A stretch of 64,000 nucleotides of DNA from Muricoccus nepalensis (GTDB lineage: Bacteria > Pseudomonadota > Alphaproteobacteria > Acetobacterales > Acetobacteraceae): contig NZ_RCZP01000009.1 of NCBI RefSeq assembly GCF_006438825.1, positions 1 to 64,000 on the forward strand. The letters run 5' to 3'. Shown piece by piece: positions 41,678 through 49,022 of the stretch; positions within the stretch are counted from its first letter, which is position 1, and every line of letters begins with the position of its first letter. The notes beneath the pieces were generated by a model. That model saw only the letters and a list, made by a program, of their open reading frames with translations. It did no database searches and was not told the origin of the DNA. Both the position numbers and the translations under genes were made by a program.

Positions 41678-42466
41678 GTGAACGACAGCGTGGATCAGGA
41701 TGGCTCGACGGTTGGCGAGGCGGCCTATCGCCGGATCCGCGCTGACATCGTCTTCGGGCGCCTTGCCCCCGGGCAGAAGCTCGGCCTCGACCGGATGCGC
41801 GAGACCTACGGGGCCAGCATCAGCACACTGCGCGAGCTGCTCAGCCGCCTTGCCTCCGAGGGGCTGATCGTCGCCGAGGGCCAGAAGGGCTTCGAGGTCG
41901 CGCCCGTCTCGAACGAGGACTTCCAGGAGGTCACCTCGCTGCGGCTCCTGCTCGAGGCGCACGCGATGGAGGAGTCCTTCGCCGCCGGCGGGCTGGACTG
42001 GGAGGGCGGGGTGGTCGCCGCGCACCACAAGCTCGCCACCCTCGAGCGCCGGCTCCTGGCGCGGGAGGAGGTCGATGTCGAGACCTGGAAGCGCTACGAC
42101 TGGGAGTTCCACCGCGCGCTGATCGCGGCCTGCGGGTCGCGGCTGCTGCTGCAGGCCCACGCCGCCATCTACGACCGCTACCTGCGGTACCAAGTCGTCG
42201 CCGTGGTGTTCCGCGGGGAGGCCGCGGCGGAGGAGCACCGGCGCCTGCTGGAGAGCGCCCTTGCCCGCGACGGCGCCGCGGGACGGCAGGCCCTGGCCGA
42301 GCATCTCGGCAGCTGCGTCCGGCACGTGGTCGAGACCGGCGCCCTCGCGCGCTTCGGGGGCGAGGCCCGGCGCGCCCCGGCCGACGCCGCGCGCCCCGCA
42401 CGGGCCGGGAAGGCGGCCCCCGCGCGGGGCGGCAACGCGCCGCGGAGGCCGGCGCCCGGCGCCTGA
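41678..42466 (+). CDS. GntR-family regulator, FCD subfamily
   Basis: 262 residues from a GTG at 41678; a longer start at 41591 is possible. The winged helix is at about 10-75 (GEAAYRRIRADIVFGRLAPGQKLGLDRMRETYGASISTLRELLSRLASEGLIVAEGQKGFEVAPVS) and the FCD effector domain at about 80-220, with metal-type His in WEFHRALIAACG and EEHRRLLESAL and SCVRHV. The C-terminal 40 residues are low-complexity Ala/Arg/Pro. It faces the aroQ-Bug unit and is its likely ligand-responsive repressor. Confidence 0.9.
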   Translation: MNDSVDQDGSTVGEAAYRRIRADIVFGRLAPGQKLGLDRMRETYGASISTLRELLSRLASEGLIVAEGQKGFEVAPVSNEDFQEVTSLRLLLEAHAMEESFAAGGLDWEGGVVAAHHKLATLERRLLAREEVDVETWKRYDWEFHRALIAACGSRLLLQAHAAIYDRYLRYQVVAVVFRGEAAAEEHRRLLESALARDGAAGRQALAEHLGSCVRHVVETGALARFGGEARRAPADAARPARAGKAAPARGGNAPRRPAPGA

Positions 42467-42510
42467 GGGCGGCCGGGGCGAAAGGACCCGCGGGCGCGGC
42501 GCCCGGCCTC

Positions 42511-43219
42511 CTAGCCCGCGGCGACGGCGTTCACGGCGTCGAGAATGACCCCGGCCACCTCCCGCGGCATGGAGAGGAGGGAGAGGTGGCCCGCCTTCAG
42601 CTCCGTCGTCGTCGCCCGCATGCGCGCCGCGCACTGGCGCTCCAGCTCGACGCTGACGACGCGGTCCTCGCTGGACACGGCGTACCAGGTCGAGCGGGTG
42701 GCCCAGGCCGCTTCCGTGATCCTTCTCCCCGAAGGTGCCCGCCGGAAGCGGCGGCTGCAGGGCGGCGAGCACGCGCGCCTCCTCCTCCGGCAGGTCCTGG
42801 CCCACGTCCTCCACCCATCCCTCGGCGCTGAGCGTGAGCCAGCCGGACCCGTTGTCCTTGATCTTGCCCAGGGCCGGCGGGGAGGGGTGCGCGCCCACCT
42901 GGTCGCCCACCGTCTCGCCGGCGGCCGGCGCGAAGGCCGCGACGTAGACGAGCGCCTTCACTTTGGGGTCGTTGCCGGCCTGGGTGATCACCGCGCCGCC
43001 CCAGCTGTGGCCGGCCAGCACGACCGGGCCGTCGACCATGTCGAGGATGCGCCGGGTCGCCGCGACGTCGTCGGCGAGGGAGGTGGTCGGGTTCTGCACG
43101 CCGAGCACCGCGATGCCCTCCCGCAGGAGATGGGGGAGCACGCGCTGCCAGCTCGAGCCATCGGCCCAGGCGCCGTGGACGAGGACCACGCTGGGCTTGC
43201 TCGACGGGGTTGCGGCCAT
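42511..43219 (-). pseudogene. Alpha/beta-hydrolase interrupted by a one-base frameshift
   Basis: The first 165 residues are a normal hydrolase: VVLVHGAWADGSSWQRVLPHLL, LAGHSWGGAVITQAG (nucleophile elbow), and PPLPAGTFGEK. There one extra G near 42720 throws the frame out. The rest, ITEAAWATRSTWYAVSSEDRVVSVELERQCAARMRAT then a His in KAGHLSLLSMPREVAGVILDAVNAVAAG, continues one frame over and stops at 42511. Removing the base restores about 235 residues of the EstA/methylketone-hydrolase-like family. Sequencing error or recent loss cannot be told apart. It shares a promoter element with the operon at 52968. Confidence 0.8.
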
Positions 43220-43314
43220 GGGCCCTCTCTCCTTCCGGGATCGACGCCGGAGGGCGGCCGCGCCGGCCCTATCCCCTCCGCGCGCGAAGGACGATGGCCC
43301 GGGCGCGCGCCGGC

Positions 43315-43356
43315 CGTCTTTCGACGCCTTGCGGTGCCGTTGCGGCGGCTTGCGGT
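43315..43356. promoter_or_regulatory. Triple TTGC-repeat element upstream of the hydrolase at 43219
   Basis: CGTCTTTCGA is followed by TTGC at 43329, 43340 and 43350, spacing 11 then 10 bases. The same order and spacing recur at 53157-53198 upstream of another hydrolase operon. Direct repeats one helical turn apart are typical operators of AraC-type activators. Confidence 0.6.
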
Positions 43357-43388
43357 ACCGGGACGGCGGAAAGGCGCGGCCGCGGCAA

Positions 43389-44012
43389 TCAGCGGCGGCG
43401 CGACGCGGCGATGCCGAGCCGGCCGGCCATGCCGACGAGGTCCGCGAGGGACCGCGCCGCCATCTTGTCCATCACCCGCCGCTTGTGGACCTTGGCCGTG
43501 ATCTCGGAGATCCCGAGCTCGGCGGCCACCTGCTTGTTCTGCAGGCCCCCGATCACGAGGCCGAAGACCTCCCGCTCGCGCGGGCTAAGGGAGACGAGCC
43601 GCCCGACGAGCTCGTCCTGGCCGCGCCCGGCGGCGAGGCGATCCGCCTCTCCCCGCAGCGCGCGGCCAATCGCGGCGAGCAGCTCCTCGCCGTCGACCGG
43701 CTTGGTCAGGAACTCGACGGCGCCGCCGCGCATGGCCCGCACCGTCATCGGGATCGTGCCGTGGCCGGTCAGGAAGATGATCGGGACGGTGCAGCCCGCG
43801 GCCCGCACCATGTCCTGCACCTCCAGCCCGTCGCGGCCCGCCAGGCGCATGTCGAGGAGGATGCAGGACGGGCGGCCGGGCTCGATCGCGGCCAGGAGGC
43901 TGGAGGCGTCGGCGTGGCCCGTCGCCTCGAGCCCGGCGGAACGGCAGAGGCGGATGAGGGCCGCGCGGAGGGCGTCGTCGTCGTCCACGATGTGGACGGT
44001 GCCGTGCGGCAT
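43389..44012 (-). CDS. FixJ-type response regulator (receiver plus LuxR HTH)
   Basis: About 207 residues from MPHGTVHIVDDDDALRAAL. The receiver has the acidic triad VDDDD, phospho-acceptor in CILLDMRLAGRDGLE, and KPVDG lysine; the output is a LuxR HTH, LSPREREVFGLVIGGLQNKQVAAELGISEITAKVHKRRVMDKM. It is last of a three-gene unit with a PAS kinase and a stand-alone receiver. A GTG 15 bases upstream is an alternative start. Target promoters are unknown. Confidence 0.92.
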   Translation of the reverse strand: MPHGTVHIVDDDDALRAALIRLCRSAGLEATGHADASSLLAAIEPGRPSCILLDMRLAGRDGLEVQDMVRAAGCTVPIIFLTGHGTIPMTVRAMRGGAVEFLTKPVDGEELLAAIGRALRGEADRLAAGRGQDELVGRLVSLSPREREVFGLVIGGLQNKQVAAELGISEITAKVHKRRVMDKMAARSLADLVGMAGRLGIAASRRR

Positions 44013-44072
44013 CGAGGGGTTCGACACGATCGCCCGCCACACTCCCGCGCCGCTTCGCCGCTGCCTCAATTT

Positions 44073-44441
44073 TTAGGCAGGCTTGAGCGCCTCGGCAAGG
44101 CAGTGCTCGAACTCCGCCGCGTCGAATGGCTTTGTCAGGTAGGCGCAAGCGCCGAGCGCGGCGGCGCGCTCGCGGTGCGAGCTGCTCGGGTAGGCCGTGA
44201 TGAGGATGACCGGCAGCCCCGGCCGCTGCTCCCGCAGCGCCCGGAGGAGGTGGAGGCCGCTCAGCCCCGGCATCTGGATGTCCGTGACCACGCAATCGAA
44301 CCTCTCCGCGGCGTCCAGCGCGTGGAGGAGGCTCTCGGCGCTGGCGAAGCCCGTGCCCTGGTGGCCGAAGGAGCGCACGAGCCGGGTGAGGGCGGCGCGG
44401 ACCGCGGGATCATCGTCGACGATGGCGACCACCGGCCCCAT
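44073..44441 (-). CDS. Stand-alone receiver-domain protein
   Basis: 122 residues, a single CheY-like domain: VAIVDDDPAVRAALTRLVRSFGHQGTGF, phospho-acceptor Asp in CVVTDIQMPGLSGLHLL, Thr/Ala switch ITAYPS and Lys in YLTKPFDAAEFEHCL. It has no output domain. Placed between the kinase and the FixJ-type regulator, it may act as a phosphate sink or as a competitor in phosphotransfer. Confidence 0.9.
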   Translation of the reverse strand: MGPVVAIVDDDPAVRAALTRLVRSFGHQGTGFASAESLLHALDAAERFDCVVTDIQMPGLSGLHLLRALREQRPGLPVILITAYPSSSHRERAAALGACAYLTKPFDAAEFEHCLAEALKPA

Positions 44442-44455
44442 GCTGCCCGCGGCCG

Positions 44456-45922
44456 TCAGATCGGCAGCGTGAAGCGGAAGGCCGCGCCGCCGCCCGGCGC
44501 CTCCTCGACCCAGAGGTCGCCGCCGTGGGAGTCGATGCAGGCGCGGCAGATGGCGAGCCCCACGCCCATGCCGCCCGGCTTCGTTGAGTGGAAGGGCTCG
44601 AAGACCTGGGCGCGCTGCGCGGGCTCGATCCCCGGCCCGGTGTCGCTGACGGTCACGCAGACCACCTCGCCCCGCCGTTGCAGGCCGACCGTGATGTCCC
44701 GCCGCCCCGCGCAGCCCGCCATCGCCTGGGCCGCGTTGACGAGCAGGTTGACGAAGACCTGCTGGATCTGGACGAGGTCGCCGGTGATCGGCGGGAGGCC
44801 GGGCTCCGCCGTCAGGTGGACGGTGGCGCCCTTCGCCCGGATCTCCGCCTCCGCGAAGAGGTTCGCCTCCCGCGCCGCGCGCACGAGGTCGACCTTGACG
44901 AGCTCCATGGCCGCCTCGCCGAAGAAGGAGCGCGTGCGGGCGACCACGTCCCGCGCCCGCGCCGCCTCCGACGCCACGTCCTCGAGGGCGGCCACGGCCT
45001 CCTCGACGTTCGGCGCCGGCCGCTTGAGCCAGCGGAGCGCGGCCTGCGCGTTGGCGGTGATCGCGGCGAGGGGTGTGTTGACCTCGTGGGCGATGGAGGC
45101 GCTGACGGCACCGAACGCCATGATGCGCGAGGTGCGGGCCAGCTTGACCTCGGCGGCCGCGAGGCGCGCCTGCGCCCGCTTGAACTCCGTGATGTCGAGC
45201 GAGGCGACGACGATGTCCGAGAACCCCGCGGCGTTCTCCGGCAGCCGCGCCGTGAAGAGCGTGTCGATCTCGGTGCCGTCGGGGCAGGCGATGTGCGCCT
45301 CGGAGCGGAAGTGGCGCTCGCCCCGGCCGAAGGCGACGAGCCACTGCACGAAGGTCTGGTCCGTGGGCGGGAGAAGGCGGTCGAGCGGGCCGACATAGGC
45401 GGACTTGTCCGGCGCCCCCGTCTCCTCGAGCGTGAAGGCGTTCACGTCCTTGATGAGCACCTTCGCGAGGATGGCCCGCAGTTCCTCCGGGTGGTCGGCG
45501 AAGTGGCTTTCGATATCCGACACGCCCGCGCAGCGCAGCGCCGCCACCGCCGCGCCCGCCGCGCTCCAGTCCTCCCGCCAGAGCGAGATCCCCGCGCGCT
45601 CGAAGACCGAGGCGAAGCGCTCCTCACTGGCCTTCAGCGCCGCGAGGGTCCGCGCGGCCATGGCGCCGGCGAGCGCCGCGGCGGCGGCGGCCAGCAGGGC
45701 CAGGCCGATCGCCGCCGTCCCCGGCCAGGCGGCCGCACCCAGCGCGGCCAGCGCGGCCGGCGCAAGGACCAGCAGGCCCGCCGCGGTCAGGTCGCGCGCC
45801 TTGCCCGGCCAGGGGCGGGCGGGGGCGGCGAGCATCCAGGCCGGCAGGTCCTCGGGCCCAGGGCGGGGGTCCTTCGCGAGGGGCGGCGCAGCGCTCGGCC
45901 ATCGCGAGAAAACCTGACCCAT
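44456..45922 (-). CDS. PAS-domain sensor histidine kinase
   Basis: 488 residues from the ATG at 45922 with GGGAG seven bases upstream. Two hydrophobic helices near residues 45-90 (LLVLAPAALAALGAAAW, IGLALLAAAAAALAGAMAA) anchor it, followed by a PAS domain (about 100-250, KASEERFASVFERAGISLWREDW through DIVVASLDITEFKRAQ), HisKA with SASIAHEVNTPLAAI, and HATPase with NLLVNAAQAM, DTGPGI and GMGVGLAICRACIDSHGG. The AHEVNTPLAAI box is the FixL/DctB-like HisKA type. It should phosphorylate the two downstream receivers. Ligand of the PAS is unknown. Confidence 0.93.
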   Translation of the reverse strand: MGQVFSRWPSAAPPLAKDPRPGPEDLPAWMLAAPARPWPGKARDLTAAGLLVLAPAALAALGAAAWPGTAAIGLALLAAAAAALAGAMAARTLAALKASEERFASVFERAGISLWREDWSAAGAAVAALRCAGVSDIESHFADHPEELRAILAKVLIKDVNAFTLEETGAPDKSAYVGPLDRLLPPTDQTFVQWLVAFGRGERHFRSEAHIACPDGTEIDTLFTARLPENAAGFSDIVVASLDITEFKRAQARLAAAEVKLARTSRIMAFGAVSASIAHEVNTPLAAITANAQAALRWLKRPAPNVEEAVAALEDVASEAARARDVVARTRSFFGEAAMELVKVDLVRAAREANLFAEAEIRAKGATVHLTAEPGLPPITGDLVQIQQVFVNLLVNAAQAMAGCAGRRDITVGLQRRGEVVCVTVSDTGPGIEPAQRAQVFEPFHSTKPGGMGVGLAICRACIDSHGGDLWVEEAPGGGAAFRFTLPI

Positions 45923-45971
45923 CCTGCACTCCCTTGCGGCCAACCTAGCCTGCCCCGGCCGGCGCAGCGCC

Positions 45972-45985
45972 TATACAGGTGTATA
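45972..45985. promoter_or_regulatory. Perfect palindrome between the kinase operon and AraC gene
   Basis: TATACA-GG-TGTATA, a perfect 14-base inverted repeat in an AT-rich spot of the 100-base divergent region. It is 37 bases before the AraC start and 50 from the kinase start. Candidate operator or overlapping -10 elements. Confidence 0.5.
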
Positions 45986-46022
45986 ACTACCCCCCGCCCG
46001 CCATCACCGGCACGGTCGGGCC

Positions 46023-46919
46023 ATGGATCTGCACCGGCACGGCGAGTTCAAGTTCCCGAACGCCGACCTCGTCGCCTCCTCCCGCGGGCGCGGCTGGTCG
46101 GGCGTCGCCGCGGAGCTGCGATGCCACGCCGCGGGCGACCTCCCGGCGATCCTGCCGGTGCAGATGGAAATCACCATCGCGACGCGCCGCAGCCCCGGCG
46201 CCTTCGTCAGCCGAAAGGGTGCCGGGCTGCGGCAGCGCACCGCGGTGGAGGAGGGGACCATCTGGCTCTGCCCGTCCGGCGTCGGCGAGGACGAGATCAA
46301 CATCTCTGGCGACCTCCTCGACATCCTGCACGTCTACCTCCCGGACGAGCGCTTTGCGCACCTCGCGGAGCATTACGGCGACGCGCGCATCCGGCCGGAC
46401 GCGGTCCGCTACCTCGCCGGCCTCGACGACAGCGTCATCCGGCACCTCGGCGCGGCCATCCACCGCGAGCTGCTCGAGGAGAGCTCGGCCGGGCGCATGA
46501 TGGTGGAGACGGCCTCCCTCGCGCTCGTCGCACGCATCGCCCAGGCCTATGGCCACGACCGCCCGGACGGGCAGCGGACGAGCGCCCCGGTCGCGGCCTG
46601 CCCGGAGCGCATCCGTCGAGCCATCGAGTACATCCGCGACAACCTCGACCGCGAGCTGACCGTGGCCGAGCTCGCCGAGGTCGCGTGCCTGAGCCCCTTC
46701 CACTTCTCCCGCCTGTTCAAGTCGGTCACCGGCCGGGCCCCGCACGCCTTCGTCAGCGCCGCGCGGCTGGAGGAGGCGCGGCGGCTGCTCTCCCGCGACG
46801 CCGTCTCGCTCGCCGAGGTCGCGCACCGCTCGGGCTTCTCCGGACAGTCCGCCTTCAGCACAGCCTTCAAGCGCGCGGTCGGCTGCACGCCCCGTGAGTA
46901 CCGCCGGCGTAGCAAGTAA
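46023..46919 (+). CDS. AraC-family transcriptional regulator
   Basis: 298 residues. The N-terminal 185 residues are an effector domain without recognised motifs. The C-terminal double HTH is classical: ERIRRAIEYIRDNLDRELTVAELAEVACLSPFHFSRLFKSVTGRAPHAFVSAARLEEARRLL and SLAEVAHRSGFSGQSAFSTAFKRAVGCTPREYRR. It is divergent from the kinase operon and convergent with the six-gene operon. It is well placed to bind the triple TTGC elements at 43315 and 53157, which flank it on both sides. Confidence 0.93.
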   Translation: MDLHRHGEFKFPNADLVASSRGRGWSGVAAELRCHAAGDLPAILPVQMEITIATRRSPGAFVSRKGAGLRQRTAVEEGTIWLCPSGVGEDEINISGDLLDILHVYLPDERFAHLAEHYGDARIRPDAVRYLAGLDDSVIRHLGAAIHRELLEESSAGRMMVETASLALVARIAQAYGHDRPDGQRTSAPVAACPERIRRAIEYIRDNLDRELTVAELAEVACLSPFHFSRLFKSVTGRAPHAFVSAARLEEARRLLSRDAVSLAEVAHRSGFSGQSAFSTAFKRAVGCTPREYRRRSK

Positions 46920-47044
46920 GGCCGTTGCTTGGCGCTGAGGGCTGGACGGCGTTGCGCCGGCCCGGCGGCCGCCGGGCCGGCGAACACCGTGCGTGGCGGC
47001 GGGACCCGATTCCCGCGACCATCCCCGCGCGTGGACCGGACACC

Positions 47045-48631
47045 TCATTCCTGGCTGGGCCGGATCGCCAGGAAGTGCCGCACCACGGGCGCCTCGGGCC
47101 CGGTATGGAAGGCGCGCGCCGCCGCCTGGATGTCGGCATCGGCCTTTGAAACGCGGTGGTGCTGGCGCAGGTGCTCGGCCCAGGATTCCACCATGAACCA
47201 CTCGACCAGCTTTTCCGGGTCGGCTGCGTCCTCGGTGATGCCCCAGCCATAAGCGCCGTCGCGCCGCCGTTCCGTGGAAAGGGCATGCAGCGCGCGCAGG
47301 AACTCGGCACGCTTTTCCCTCGCCACCGCATACTCGATGAGGATGAGTACGGGACCGCGGTCGTGCGGCACGGGATCAGCGGTCAGCGGCTCCGGCCAGT
47401 GCCGGGAGGGGACGAGGTCCGCCTCGCCCACGGGCAGCTTCACGCGGTGGAGCACGAAGGCGACGGCCGCCAGCCCGGCGGCTCCGGCCAGCAGGGCCGT
47501 GGGCACCCCCGTCGCCTCCGCCACCGCGCCCCAGCCAAGGCTGCCAAGCGCCATGGCCCCGTTGAAGACCGTGAGGTAGACGGCCAGCGCGCGCCCGCGC
47601 ACCCAGTTCGGCAGGATGGACTGGGCCGCGCCGTTCAGCGTGGTGAGCGCCACGATCCAGGCGATGCCGAGCAGGAGGAGTGCGGGCAGGGCCAGCCCGC
47701 GCGGCGGCGCGAGGGCGAGGGTGGCCATGACGGCGGCGGCGGCGAGGCTGGCGGCGAGCATGAGCCCGTCCGCATCCAGCACGGACCGCAGGCGCGGCAG
47801 CAGCAGCGCGCCGCCGATGGCGCCCAGCCCGACCGCGCCGAGCAGCAGGCCGTAGAAGCCGGCATCGCCCCCCAGCAGGTTGCGCGCGACCAGGGGCAGC
47901 AGCGCCCAGACCGCGCTCGAGAAGGCGAAGAAGATGGCCGCGCGCAGCAGCACGATGTGCAGTTCCCGGCTGGCGCGCGCGTAGCGCAGCCCGGCCCGGA
48001 AGGCGCCGCCGAAGTTCTCCGACAAGGTGTCCTCGGCCTTCTCAGGCCGCTTCCACCAGAGAAGGGCGGCAATGACGAAGACGTAGCTCAGCACGTCCGC
48101 GCCGTAAGTGAGCGCGGCGCCGAAGGCCGAGAGCAGCAGCCCGCCCGCCGCCGGCCCGATGGAGCGGGCGATGTTGATGCCGAGCGAGTTGAGCGCGACG
48201 GCGCCCTTGAGGTCCTTCGCCGGCACAAGCTCCGGCACGATGGCCTGCCACGCGGGCGCCATCAGCGCCGCGCCAATGCCGCCGACGAAGGTTAGGGCGA
48301 CGAGGGAGGTGACCGTCATCAGCTCGAGCGAGGAGAGGAGGACAAGCGTTCCGCTGACCGCGGCCAGCAGCACCTGCACGGCGATGAGGAAGCGCCGGCG
48401 ATCCAGGATGTCCGAGAGCACGCCGGCCGGGATCGCAAGCAGGAAGATCGGCAGCGTGCCGGCGGCCTGGATGAGCGACACGGCCGCCGGACCGGCCGCG
48501 AGGTCCGTCACCAGCCAGGAGCTGGCGACGTCGCGCATGAAGCTGCCGGTGTTGCCGAGGATGGTGGCCGCCCAGATCACCGCGAAGGTGGTCTGGCGAA
48601 GCGGGGCGAAGGCGCCAGCGGGCGTGCTCAC
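47045..48631 (-). CDS. MFS_3-type exporter with C-terminal soluble tail
   Basis: 528 residues from a GTG that overlaps the DoxX stop (GTGA). Twelve helices in the first 400 residues (TILGNTGSFMRDVASSWLVTDLA, IPAGVLSDILDRRRFL, ALNSLGINIARSIGPAAGGLLL) match the enterobactin-exporter-like MFS_3 group. The tail of about 115 residues (VLILIEYAVAREKRAEFLRALHAL, RRDGAYGWGITEDAADPEKLVEWFMVESWAEHLRQHHRVSKAD) is a dimeric alpha/beta-barrel-like domain that members of this group usually carry. Last gene of the hydrolase/XapX operon; it probably exports a small product or toxicant. Confidence 0.9.
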   Translation of the reverse strand: MSTPAGAFAPLRQTTFAVIWAATILGNTGSFMRDVASSWLVTDLAAGPAAVSLIQAAGTLPIFLLAIPAGVLSDILDRRRFLIAVQVLLAAVSGTLVLLSSLELMTVTSLVALTFVGGIGAALMAPAWQAIVPELVPAKDLKGAVALNSLGINIARSIGPAAGGLLLSAFGAALTYGADVLSYVFVIAALLWWKRPEKAEDTLSENFGGAFRAGLRYARASRELHIVLLRAAIFFAFSSAVWALLPLVARNLLGGDAGFYGLLLGAVGLGAIGGALLLPRLRSVLDADGLMLAASLAAAAVMATLALAPPRGLALPALLLLGIAWIVALTTLNGAAQSILPNWVRGRALAVYLTVFNGAMALGSLGWGAVAEATGVPTALLAGAAGLAAVAFVLHRVKLPVGEADLVPSRHWPEPLTADPVPHDRGPVLILIEYAVAREKRAEFLRALHALSTERRRDGAYGWGITEDAADPEKLVEWFMVESWAEHLRQHHRVSKADADIQAAARAFHTGPEAPVVRHFLAIRPSQE

Positions 48632-49020
48632 GCAGCGGTCTCCTGGTTCCAAAGCGCGACGAGCAAGAAGGCAGCGGCGAGGCCAAAATGCTCGTAGAAG
48701 CTGTTCGCCATCATGAAGCGCTCCATCCCCGGCGGCAGTTCCCAGTAGCGGTTGGCGATGACGGTGGCGGCGAGGGTGAAGAGCATGAGTGCCAGGGCGC
48801 CGAGCCCGCGAAGGCAACCGGTGATGACCATGGCGCTGGCAAGGAGTTCCACCGCGATGGTGCCTGCCGCGGCGAAGGCCGGTAGCGGCAGGCCGAAATG
48901 CACGGCCTCCGCCACGGCGCCGGGATAGTTCAGCAACTTGTTCAGCCCTCCCTGCAGATAGGCCGCGCAGAGCCCGAGCAGGCCGAGAAGGGTCAGGGCG
49001 CGCCGCGCGGCCGGGCTCAT
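48628..49020 (-). CDS. DoxX-family membrane protein
   Basis: 130 residues, four hydrophobic helices: LLGLLGLCAAYLQGGLNKLLNYPGAV, LPAFAAAGTIAVELLASAMVITG, LGALALMLFTLAATVIAN and NSFYEHFGLAAAFLLVALW. The GLxKLxNYPG entry and the late HFGLAAAFLL helix are DoxX signatures. Family members are linked to redox stress and to quinone-type electron transfer. It is separated by two bases from the amidohydrolase gene and overlaps the exporter. Confidence 0.88.
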   Translation of the reverse strand: MSPAARRALTLLGLLGLCAAYLQGGLNKLLNYPGAVAEAVHFGLPLPAFAAAGTIAVELLASAMVITGCLRGLGALALMLFTLAATVIANRYWELPPGMERFMMANSFYEHFGLAAAFLLVALWNQETAA

Positions 49021-49022
49021 GC

